Both the position numbers and the translations under genes were made by a program. From Campylobacter concisus (GTDB lineage: Bacteria > Campylobacterota > Campylobacteria > Campylobacterales > Campylobacteraceae): DNA of 64,000 nt. Below the pieces are notes generated by a model that was not told the origin of the DNA, made no database searches, and saw only the letters and a program-made list of their open reading frames with translations. This document shows positions 43,818 to 51,854 of the stretch, piece after piece; position 1 is the stretch's first letter, and each line of letters begins with the position of its first letter. The DNA lies in contig NZ_CP049270.1 of assembly GCF_003048595.2 (NCBI RefSeq), forward strand, positions 1,240,001 to 1,304,000, in the 5' to 3' direction.

Positions 43818-44705
43818 TTAAAAAAGCTCTTCTGACTCAAAATAATTTTGTGAAATATTTCGCTCTTTTTCATTAGTATTTACATGAAGCACATAATAGC
43901 CTATCTGTGTGTTGCTAGCGTCTATTAATGGAACCACGCAAAAGTAGTGTGTTTTATAAACGTAAAATTCATATTCTTTAAAATTAATATCACGCAAAAA
44001 ACCTACTATATTTAAATTTGCACTGCTTAAATTTTCGATGTAATAATCATTTAAAATTTGATCACTCGGAATGCTTTTACGAGATGGCATCTTATCTTTT
44101 GCCAAAAGAACAAATAGATCAATTCCTTGCTTTTTAAAATAATTTCCAAGTGAGTCAAAATTTAACAAAACCTCGATGTTGCCAATAATTTTACCATCAC
44201 GTATTACGTTTGAGACAGCCCTTATATGCGTTCCAGCATACCACGCCTCGATACCGACCATGGGCTTGTTTTGATGCCTTGACTCTTGCACTAAAAACCT
44301 ACTACTAGCGATCATATCGCCATATCTGTTTAGATCCCAGCTCCTTACATAGCTTTTTAGATCTTTATCATAAATGTGAAGCTTAATATTGTTATACATC
44401 GAAGCTGCACCAAGGGTTTTGGTTAAATTTTCGATATTTTTTATGCATTCATCGCGGCTTTGACCTAGCAAACACATTTGTATAGACTCATTTTGAGCAA
44501 GCAGGATAGAGATCGCCATTGATGAAAATTTCTCATCATCTATGCTTTTATTAAGCTGTTTTACCTGGTAATCAAAAAAGACTCGCATATTATTTTGCAT
44601 CTTTTCAGCCATATAAGAGCTGTAAAGAAAGTAAAAAAGCCCTCCAAGTACTATGATAAAGATAAAAACGATATAGACATTAAGATATTTTTTATATTTA
44701 TTCAA
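43818..44705 (-). CDS. Membrane-anchored periplasmic Cache-like sensor without output domain
   Basis: A 295-residue protein: short cytoplasmic N-terminus, one membrane helix (about residues 9-29), then a roughly 250-residue extracytoplasmic domain. The domain resembles a double-Cache ligand sensor (HIYDKDLKSYVRSWDLNRYG, GIEAWYAGTHIRAVSNVIRD, GKIIGNIEVLLNFDSLG). A chemoreceptor or kinase would continue with a second helix and a cytoplasmic output, but this protein stops a few residues after the sensor (ISQNYFESEELF). It is either a stand-alone binding protein or a truncated receptor. It overlaps the HIT gene by ATGA, so it is coupled to it. Confidence 0.72.
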   Translation of the reverse strand: MNKYKKYLNVYIVFIFIIVLGGLFYFLYSSYMAEKMQNNMRVFFDYQVKQLNKSIDDEKFSSMAISILLAQNESIQMCLLGQSRDECIKNIENLTKTLGAASMYNNIKLHIYDKDLKSYVRSWDLNRYGDMIASSRFLVQESRHQNKPMVGIEAWYAGTHIRAVSNVIRDGKIIGNIEVLLNFDSLGNYFKKQGIDLFVLLAKDKMPSRKSIPSDQILNDYYIENLSSANLNIVGFLRDINFKEYEFYVYKTHYFCVVPLIDASNTQIGYYVLHVNTNEKERNISQNYFESEELF

Positions 44706-45070
44706 AAACTAGCCCTTAACTTTTCTTCTAAAAATTTTGCAAATTTATCAAATTCTGGCAACGCAAGCTCGCTTTTTCTTTTTGGATTAGCCCAAACGCT
44801 ATCTGGAAAAAACGAGTCACTACTAAATCTAGCAATAACATGAATATGCACGTGTGGCACGTAGTTTCCAAAGCTTGCAATGTTTATTTTGGTTGGTTTA
44901 TAAAACTCAAGCATAGCCTTTTCGCTTATAAGCATCGCTTCAAATAGCCTTGCCCTACTCGCTTCATCGCAATCGCTTAGCTCACGAAATGGCTTAATGG
45001 TAAAAATTTTTATCCAAGGAAGCTCATTGTCTTCACGCTCGATTTTTATAAATTTATCTTCATAGATCAT
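44702..45070 (-). CDS. HIT-family nucleotide hydrolase/transferase
   Basis: A 122-residue histidine-triad protein. The motif HVHIHVIARF (about residues 75-84) supplies the His-x-His-x-His set that hydrolyses or transfers nucleotidyl groups (phosphoramidates, dinucleoside polyphosphates). Opening segment EREDNELPWIKIF fits the family. Substrate unknown. It lies between a PerM-type transporter gene (14-base gap) and the sensor-only gene. Confidence 0.87.
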   Translation of the reverse strand: MIYEDKFIKIEREDNELPWIKIFTIKPFRELSDCDEASRARLFEAMLISEKAMLEFYKPTKINIASFGNYVPHVHIHVIARFSSDSFFPDSVWANPKRKSELALPEFDKFAKFLEEKLRASF

Positions 45071-45084
45071 ATTTATTCCTATTT

Positions 45085-46125
45085 TTATACAAAATTTCTC
45101 TCTCTTAAAAGCGTATAAAGTTTAATAGTCGAGATAAAAAATGTCACGATCGCTGGTCCAAGGATCACACCCCAAAACCCAAATGTCGTGATGCCGGCGA
45201 GCATCGCAAAAAATATAAGAAGTTCATTTATCTTTGTTGGTATTTTGACCAGCTTTGAGTTTATAAATTTAATAACAAGTGGCTTTAAAAGCGTATCAGC
45301 TGCAAATGAGATCACTACGATCGTATAAATTGCGATAGTTATCGCTGCTGCTGTGTTGCCATTTGCAAACTCATAAATACTAATAGGCGCCCACGCCAAA
45401 ATACCGCCAACAACTGGGATTAGTGAAGCAAAGCTAAAAAAGATGCCAGTTAGCACGCCGTCATAGCCGTAAAAGCTTGTGATAATAGCAAATAAAAAGC
45501 CTTGTATTATCATATTTGCAATGGTTGAATAAAAAACGACACTCATCACATTGCCAACTTCGCTTAAAATAGACTCTGTGTCATCTTGCTTTAGCGGAAG
45601 TGCATATTTTAGATAGCTGATTAGTTCATTGCCATAAAGATTGCAAAAGAAGAAAAAGACCAAAATAATAATCATATCAACGCCAAATTTAAGGCTTAAC
45701 TTACCTAGACTTGCAAGATTTGTCGCAAGTTGAGAAAAAAGCATCTTAATATCAAGTCCGCCAATAAATTCTTTTATCTTTGGCTCTAAAAAATTTATCG
45801 ACTCAGGCATCCTAAAATCATAATTTTTGATAAATTCTATAGTCTTTGTAACATTGTTTATATCAAAGCCAGCCGCGTATTTTGCGATCTCAACCACCGC
45901 ATAAAGAAGTGGGGCGATAAATAAGCAAAGAAGCACAGATGTGGTAAGAGCCGATGAAAGCGTCTTTCGGTTTTTGGTAAGCGATAAAAATGCGATTTGG
46001 ACATTTGAAACCGCGACAGCAAGCAGTGCAGCGATAAAAATATCAAGCAGATAAGGTTTAAAAAGATAGACCACTAAAGCCAAAGCACAAAATACAAAAA
46101 TTCCAAAAAATAGTCTATTGTTCAT
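45085..46125 (-). CDS. AI-2E (PerM/TqsA) family membrane transporter
   Basis: A 346-residue inner-membrane protein with about eight helices, in the usual AI-2E family layout: a cluster at the N-terminus, a soluble region around residues 85-150, and a C-terminal cluster with FASLIPVVGGILAWAPISIYE and GVILGPAIVTFFIS, both characteristic. The family exports diverse substrates (autoinducer-2 in TqsA, Na+ in others), so the substrate is unassigned. Confidence 0.88.
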   Translation of the reverse strand: MNNRLFFGIFVFCALALVVYLFKPYLLDIFIAALLAVAVSNVQIAFLSLTKNRKTLSSALTTSVLLCLFIAPLLYAVVEIAKYAAGFDINNVTKTIEFIKNYDFRMPESINFLEPKIKEFIGGLDIKMLFSQLATNLASLGKLSLKFGVDMIIILVFFFFCNLYGNELISYLKYALPLKQDDTESILSEVGNVMSVVFYSTIANMIIQGFLFAIITSFYGYDGVLTGIFFSFASLIPVVGGILAWAPISIYEFANGNTAAAITIAIYTIVVISFAADTLLKPLVIKFINSKLVKIPTKINELLIFFAMLAGITTFGFWGVILGPAIVTFFISTIKLYTLLRERNFV

Positions 46126-46341
46126 CTTGCTCCCTTAAAATGGGGTAATTATAGCAAATTTATTAAAGCTGCTCATTTGCTTCCCAAATTTGCTCAATCT
46201 CTTTGCCATCAAGCTTGTAAAGCTAGCAATTGTGGCTAGGCTTTGGGTATTTTTAGCATGCTACTGGCGCTTAGTAAATTTAGATAAATTTATAGTTTTA
46301 CGCAAAATTTCTAGCTCAAAAGCTCCTACAAATTTAGCCTT

Positions 46342-47421
46342 TTACGTGCACTGAAAATTTGCCCCAACGATCTCGCATTCATCACATATTTGAACATATA
46401 TAGTTCCATCGCCATCTACTAGACTTCCAAGAGGAATTTGTGCTAGATATTTCATGCTTTTGCTGCATTTTGGACATTTTAAATACTCGGCATCTTGCTC
46501 CCACTGCGGATATCCACCAAGCAAAATTTCGCTATCTATCATATACGAGTAGTGAGCGCAAACCTCGCTGGCTAGCTCGAAATTTTGCCCATCAAGAGTC
46601 GTCACAGCATCTCTTAAATAGTCCTCACTCTCGCCCTCGCCCACTATCTCTGTTTGCATATTATTGTCATCATTTTGGCAAAAATACTGCACCAAGCCCA
46701 CACATGTTGGGCAAAATTTAAGCACAGCATCGTTTTTTAGCTCTAGTCCGAGTCGCTTTAGACTCTCTTTTTTGATGATAAATTCCAGCATCTCACCGCT
46801 ACAAAATTTACATTTTTCATCGCTTAGTGCTTTAAATTTAATGCTTGTATCTACGTTTTGGCTTGGCTGGCAAGTAAAGCACCTATCAAAAAATAGGCTT
46901 CTTCTCTTGCCGCTCTCATCAAAGCTCCAGCCAGCAACCTGCGCGTATCCATCCATATCAACGTGAAGCTTTGCCTTCCAAGGCTTTGGCGCTTTATAGA
47001 GCTTAAAAAATAGCTCCCTCACCACCTCATCGCCCTGCCACGCAAGCGCACAAAGGATGTGATTTATTTTTACGATATTTTCAGCGCCATTTAGACTATT
47101 TATGAGCTCATCTCTCACGTCGCTTGTGGCGTTTTTATAAATTTCAAATGGGTAGTATTCACTCTCTTTGGTCACTTCTCTTATTATCTGCTCGTCGCAA
47201 ATTCCGTGCAGGTAGAAAATATAGACAAGATCGCTATAAATTTCATCATATTTGCCTATATCGTCTGTGTGAGCTAGGACATTTTTTAGCTTTTGCTTAA
47301 TCTCAGTCTCGCTTAAACCTTGATAAAACTCCAGCTTCTCTTTTTGTCTGCATTCGTAGCATATCCCATCAAAGTAAATCGTCCTTTGCTTGCACCTAGG
47401 ACAAAGATGTGGCTCGCCCAT
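46342..47421 (-). CDS. Multi-zinc-ribbon protein of unknown function (DUF1963-like C-terminus)
   Basis: A 359-residue cytosolic protein with four or more cysteine pairs that look like zinc sites: LCPRCKQ and ICYECRQ at the start, CFTCQ plus CKFC and CPTC in the middle, CPKC plus CDEC near the end. Residues about 305-358 (GGYPQWEQDAEYLKCPKC, QICDEC) resemble the DUF1963/YwqG C-terminal region. A central helical HEAT-like stretch lies between. No catalytic motif is visible. It is 23 bases after ruvB on the same strand; a link to recombination is not shown. Confidence 0.72.
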   Translation of the reverse strand: MGEPHLCPRCKQRTIYFDGICYECRQKEKLEFYQGLSETEIKQKLKNVLAHTDDIGKYDEIYSDLVYIFYLHGICDEQIIREVTKESEYYPFEIYKNATSDVRDELINSLNGAENIVKINHILCALAWQGDEVVRELFFKLYKAPKPWKAKLHVDMDGYAQVAGWSFDESGKRRSLFFDRCFTCQPSQNVDTSIKFKALSDEKCKFCSGEMLEFIIKKESLKRLGLELKNDAVLKFCPTCVGLVQYFCQNDDNNMQTEIVGEGESEDYLRDAVTTLDGQNFELASEVCAHYSYMIDSEILLGGYPQWEQDAEYLKCPKCSKSMKYLAQIPLGSLVDGDGTIYVQICDECEIVGANFQCT

Positions 47422-47444
47422 TTTTGCTCCAAATTTAAATTTCG

Positions 47445-48455
47445 CTACTCAAAAAGCCCTTTTTCGATATCGATCTTGACATTAAAGGTCTCAAAGCACT
47501 TCGCACTCGCGATTCTACCCTTTGCGGTGCGCTCGATAAAGCCATTTGCAAGCAGATATGGCTCTATAACGTCCTCAACCGTGCCCTCGTCCTCGCTAAG
47601 TGCCGCAGCGATCGTGCTAAGCCCCATCGGACGGCGCCTTGCTTGCATCAAAATTTCTAAATACCTAATATCCATCTCATCAAATCCAAGCGAATTTACT
47701 CCAAGCGCATTAAGTCCCTCTTTTGCGCGCTCGTGGCTGATGATTAGCTCGTCATTTACCTCGGCAAAGTCGCGAATTCGCTTTAATAGCCTAAGAGCGA
47801 TCCTAGGCGTGGCACGTGAGCGTTTGGCGATCTCTAAAGAGGCGTTTTTGTCGCACTCTTTACCAAGCTTAGCTGAGGCGATCTGTACGATACGGCTTAG
47901 CTCGCTACTTGTATAAAACTGGAGTCTAAAATCCATCCCAAAGCGGTCTCTTAAAGGCGCTGAGATCATGCCAGCACGCGTCGTTGCGCCTATTAGCGTA
48001 AATTTTGGCAAGTCTATCTTGATAGTCTGGGCAGCTGGTCCTGAGCCTATGATAATGTCTAGCCTAAAGTCCTCCATCGCAGGGTAAAGCACCTCCTCAA
48101 TAGCTGGGCTTAGGCGGTGGATCTCATCGATAAAAAGCACGTCGCCCTCTTGTAAATTTGTAAGGATTGCCGCCAGGTCGCCACTCTTTTCTATCATCGG
48201 TGCTGCGGTCATTTTGATACTCACGCCCATTTCGTTTGCTATGATGTGAGCAAGGGTTGTTTTACCAAGTCCTGGAGGGCCGTAAAATAGCACGTGATCT
48301 AGGCATTCATTTCGCTTTTTGGCTGCTTTTATAAAGACATCTAAATTTTGCTTGATCTTTTCTTGTCCGATGTAGTCTTCAAATTTTGTCGGTCTAAGTG
48401 AGACTTCAAAGTCATTTTCAAAGCTTACTTTTTCGATTTCAACGATTCTATCCAA
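47445..48455 (-). CDS. ruvB: Holliday junction DNA helicase RuvB
   Basis: AAA+ motor for branch migration with RuvA. The 336 residues include [19 protein letters not shown], Walker [13 protein letters not shown] (about residues 59-70), Walker [27 protein letters not shown] (sensor 1 and arginine finger region) and the C-terminal winged helix with [14 protein letters not shown]. ruvA is not adjacent. Confidence 0.97.
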   Translation of the reverse strand: MDRIVEIEKVSFENDFEVSLRPTKFEDYIGQEKIKQNLDVFIKAAKKRNECLDHVLFYGPPGLGKTTLAHIIANEMGVSIKMTAAPMIEKSGDLAAILTNLQEGDVLFIDEIHRLSPAIEEVLYPAMEDFRLDIIIGSGPAAQTIKIDLPKFTLIGATTRAGMISAPLRDRFGMDFRLQFYTSSELSRIVQIASAKLGKECDKNASLEIAKRSRATPRIALRLLKRIRDFAEVNDELIISHERAKEGLNALGVNSLGFDEMDIRYLEILMQARRRPMGLSTIAAALSEDEGTVEDVIEPYLLANGFIERTAKGRIASAKCFETFNVKIDIEKGLFE

Positions 48456-48504
48456 AGTTTTTCCTTCTAAATTTAAGGCTTCATTTTACGCTTTTATGCT
48501 TAAT

Positions 48505-49611
48505 TTAAGCTCGTTTAAATTTATAATAAAAGGTGCTACCCTCGCCGTAGACGCTATCAACGCCGTATGTAATGCCATGTTTTTGGCAAATTTCACTGAC
48601 GATATTTAGCCCAAGGCCAAAGCCGCCTTGGATTTCATCCTCTCTGACGTATCTTTTCCAGACCTTTTTGACGTCCTTTATCCCCTTGCCAAAGTCTTGC
48701 ACGCTAAGCTTTATGCGCTCATTCTCAAAGCTTAAATTTATTAGTATCTCGCTCTCTTTTTGACTGTATTTTATAGCGTTTGTGATGGTGTTGTCGATGA
48801 TACGCTGAGCTTCGACCTTGCTTAGCATAGTAAATGCATCGCTTGCCAAATTTGTCTTTACCACGATGTGCTTGACATCAGCCACGCTTGAGAGAAATTT
48901 CACTCGCTCTTTGACGTAGTCGCCTAAATTTAGCCTCTCAAGTGGGAATTTGATATAGCCTCGCTTTATGAAATACTCGACATCTTCGTAGGTTATTTGC
49001 ATCTGTTTTAGGGCGTTTTTGATGCGAGTTATATACTTGTTTTCAAGCCCAAGCATCTCAAGATTCATACCAGCTACACCAAGTGGAGTCTTTAGCTCAT
49101 GCATGGCGTCGTTAAAGAAGTTATTCATATATTTTTGAAACTCTTTATAAGGCTTAACGCTGCTTAGATATAAGAAATATACGATAAAAAGCACCGCTAC
49201 AAGGATGACAAGGAGCATAAGTGCCGCTAGAAATATACTTTTTTCATTATCAAGCTCTTTTTCAACGACAATGTAATAAGGCGTTTTATCCTTTATAAAA
49301 AAGCTTTTATAAAACAAGCAGCCATTTTCTTCAAGTGTTACAAATTTAAAGTTGCTTGGCTGCCTGGAGAGATTTGAAATAATTGGATTAAAATTTACAT
49401 CATAGATCGCAAATTTATAATTTAAAGAAGGAGTTATATTTTCATTTTTTAAAAACGAATTTTTGATAATAGTTTCATGCTTCATCGCACCAAAAAGAGC
49501 TTTTGAAGTGCTATTTTTTTGACTTAAATTTAAGATCACAAAGCTTTGAAAACAAAAAAGCGACATTATCACAAATGTCGCTATGATCTGAACCTTAAAG
49601 CTCTTGTGCAT
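48505..49611 (-). CDS. Sensor histidine kinase
   Basis: A 368-residue membrane kinase. Two membrane helices (about residues 8-28 and 127-150) enclose a periplasmic sensor of roughly 100 residues. The H-box is FFNDAMHELKTPLGV (His 171); the ATP domain has IDNTITNAIKYSQK (N-box), VQDFGKGI (G1) and GGFGLGLNIVSEIC (G2). There is no HAMP domain. It overlaps the response regulator gene by 17 bases; together they lie directly downstream of psrABC, which they may regulate. Confidence 0.92.
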   Translation of the reverse strand: MHKSFKVQIIATFVIMSLFCFQSFVILNLSQKNSTSKALFGAMKHETIIKNSFLKNENITPSLNYKFAIYDVNFNPIISNLSRQPSNFKFVTLEENGCLFYKSFFIKDKTPYYIVVEKELDNEKSIFLAALMLLVILVAVLFIVYFLYLSSVKPYKEFQKYMNNFFNDAMHELKTPLGVAGMNLEMLGLENKYITRIKNALKQMQITYEDVEYFIKRGYIKFPLERLNLGDYVKERVKFLSSVADVKHIVVKTNLASDAFTMLSKVEAQRIIDNTITNAIKYSQKESEILINLSFENERIKLSVQDFGKGIKDVKKVWKRYVREDEIQGGFGLGLNIVSEICQKHGITYGVDSVYGEGSTFYYKFKRA

Positions 49612-50263
49612 CTATCTTATAGCCTATACGCCTCTTTGAAGTGATAAAGTCACTAGTTGTTTTGTTTCTTATCTTTAAAACGTGCATTCTAATATCAGCG
49701 CCTTCTATTTCTTTGTCATTCCAGACAAGATCTCTTAGTTCTTCCATGCTGACGTAAGAATTTAGATGTGAAACTAGACACTCAACAAGTGCGACTTCTT
49801 TTGCACTAAGATCGACCATTTTGCCGTTTTTAAATAGCGCACGCTTGTTTAGATTAAAGCTAAACTCGTCATTGATCTTTACTATGTTCTTATCATCAGT
49901 ACCATAGTATTTTCTCATAAGCTCAGTTACTCTAAATTTAAGCTCAGCAAGCTCAAATGGCTTTTTTAGGTATTCATTACAGCCAAGCTCATAGCCAATA
50001 GCCATATCGCCTATATCAACTAAAGATGTTGTTATCATGATAGGAGCGTTTGGATTTAGACTTCTTATATACTTGATGACCTCGTGACCATTTACTCCAG
50101 GCACTTTTATGTCAAGTATAAAAAGGTGATAGAAATTTTTTTCTATCAAGTCGCAAGCCTCTTGACCGTCGCTCACCGCTGTAACTTCATAACCAAGCGT
50201 CTGCAAAAACTCACAGACGCTCTCTTGAAACCCCAAATCATCTTCTAAAAGCAAAATCTTCAA
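49595..50263 (-). CDS. OmpR-family response regulator
   Basis: A 222-residue regulator: receiver with acidic pair LLLEDD, phospho-acceptor Asp51 (LFILDIKVPG), Thr/Ser at TTSL and Lys in EYLKKPFE; then a winged-helix DNA-binding domain (LSAKEVALVECLVSHLN, DIRMHVLKIRNK, KRRIGYKI). It pairs with the kinase encoded just after it. The gap to psrC is 90 bases, so the pair might share the psr transcript or have its own promoter. Confidence 0.92.
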   Translation of the reverse strand: MKILLLEDDLGFQESVCEFLQTLGYEVTAVSDGQEACDLIEKNFYHLFILDIKVPGVNGHEVIKYIRSLNPNAPIMITTSLVDIGDMAIGYELGCNEYLKKPFELAELKFRVTELMRKYYGTDDKNIVKINDEFSFNLNKRALFKNGKMVDLSAKEVALVECLVSHLNSYVSMEELRDLVWNDKEIEGADIRMHVLKIRNKTTSDFITSKRRIGYKIDAQEL

Positions 50264-50353
50264 AATGCTCTCCTAAAAAACAAACTTTAATAAGATTTTT
50301 ATCTATTGTAATACTTAATAGGTAAATTTCAAATTAAAATTCTTTTTTAAGTA

Positions 50354-51289
50354 TTAAATAAAAATTTGTCCTGCATAGACTATGTAATATCTTAGCAAAA
50401 AGACGCCACAAATGACTAAAACAGCGTTTAGCACGGCGAATTCGCGTTTGAAATCATGCACCTTTAAAACGCTTAAGTCTAAAATGATAGGCACAGCCAT
50501 ACCAAGACCTATGACGCCGATATAAAACATCAGCCCAAGAGAATTTGCGCTAAGTGCGTTTGCTACGCTCTGCGCACCACTTACGCTTGCACCTTTTACG
50601 ACCATGAAAAGAGCAACTATTAGCAAAAACTCGACTATTATCGCAAAAAAGTCAAATTTTAATAAAAAGTGTGCAGTTTGATTTTGCTCTCTTGTTTCAT
50701 CTTTTAGCACTCCAAAAAGCAGTGTAAATGCACCAGCACAGCTTAAGCCAGAGACTAAGAATAATAGTGGCAAAACCGGTGTGTTCCAAAGTGCTATCTT
50801 ATGAGCTGCACTTAGCAAAAAGCCTGTATATGCGCCAACGCCGATGCCTAAGATGAAAAGCAAAACTCCAAGCAAACCTGAAAGCTTGCTAGCTAAATTT
50901 GCAAGCGCGTCAAAAAGAGAAATTTTAAGCATTGCTATCTCATTTTTAAACGCACCAAGCGCATATATAACGCTAAGAGGCGTATAAACTAGAAGCAATG
51001 CAACACCTATTGACATAACTGAGTCGAAGTTATAAAGCAAGAGTATCCAGTAAAAGCTAAGCGGCTTGCCAAGATCAATCACCAAAAGGGCAAGTCCAAG
51101 GATGATCGCCACTGGAGCGATAAGAGCGGCTGCTTTAAAGTAGTAGTTATCCTTGCCAAATTTATTTGAGATAAGCACAGCAACGATGCTAGCACCTGCA
51201 CTAAGTCCTGCTAAAAATAGATAAAAAGCTATCGGCCAGCCCCAGTAAATTTCTGTGTATTGAGCTAGGCTTCCTGACATGTTATTCAT
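50354..51289 (-). CDS. psrC: Polysulfide reductase membrane subunit (NrfD family)
   Basis: A 311-residue integral membrane quinol-oxidising subunit with eight predicted helices (TEIYWGWPIAFYLFLAGLSAG at the start is the NrfD signature). Length and NrfD type match Wolinella PsrC; PhsC of Salmonella is a different, haem-binding type. It passes electrons from menaquinol to PsrB and PsrA. It overlaps psrB by 8 bases. Confidence 0.88.
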   Translation of the reverse strand: MNNMSGSLAQYTEIYWGWPIAFYLFLAGLSAGASIVAVLISNKFGKDNYYFKAAALIAPVAIILGLALLVIDLGKPLSFYWILLLYNFDSVMSIGVALLLVYTPLSVIYALGAFKNEIAMLKISLFDALANLASKLSGLLGVLLFILGIGVGAYTGFLLSAAHKIALWNTPVLPLLFLVSGLSCAGAFTLLFGVLKDETREQNQTAHFLLKFDFFAIIVEFLLIVALFMVVKGASVSGAQSVANALSANSLGLMFYIGVIGLGMAVPIILDLSVLKVHDFKREFAVLNAVLVICGVFLLRYYIVYAGQIFI

Positions 51290-51845
51290 GGTGTGCTCCT
51301 TTTGTATTTGCGATCATCGCAAGTGAAGGTTTTGTGTTTAACTCCGCTTTTGGCAAGTAGTATTTGCTCTCTTTTAGTTTCTTTGAAATTTTAGAGTTTT
51401 CATCATTTACGTCGCCAAAAGTTAGGGCATTTGTAGGGCAGACGCTAACACAAGCTGGGTCTTTGCCCTCTTCTAGCCTGCTCTCATAGCAAAATGTGCA
51501 TTTGCCTATCTCGCCATCTGGCAAGACGTAGCGAGCGTCGTATGGACAGGCTAGGATGCAGTACTTGCAACTAACGCAAATTCTGTGATCAAGCAGCGTC
51601 ACGCCATCAGCCGTTTTAAAGCTAGCTCCAGTTGGGCAAACCTCAACACAAGGTGCATCTTCGCACATAACGCAGCTTTGACGTAAAAAGTCAGTCTTTA
51701 AATTTGGAAATGTCCCACTCATCTTTGCATGCACCTGCAAGCGGTAAAGTCCCCTTGGCACGTTGTTTGCACTTCTGCAAGCTACCGAGCAGCCTTGACA
51801 GCCGATGCATAAATTTTCATCATGTATCATCATATATTTTTTCAT
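51282..51845 (-). CDS. psrB: Polysulfide reductase iron-sulfur subunit
   Basis: A 187-residue ferredoxin-like electron-transfer subunit with sixteen cysteines in four groups for four 4Fe-4S clusters: CIGCQGCSVAC, CVMCEDAPCVEVC, CVSCKYCILAC and CTFC...CVSVC. No own Tat signal, so it is probably exported together with PsrA by hitchhiking. It sits between psrA (9-base gap) and psrC (overlap). Confidence 0.92.
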   Translation of the reverse strand: MKKYMMIHDENLCIGCQGCSVACRSANNVPRGLYRLQVHAKMSGTFPNLKTDFLRQSCVMCEDAPCVEVCPTGASFKTADGVTLLDHRICVSCKYCILACPYDARYVLPDGEIGKCTFCYESRLEEGKDPACVSVCPTNALTFGDVNDENSKISKKLKESKYYLPKAELNTKPSLAMIANTKGAHHE

Positions 51846-51854
51846 TTTCTATCC

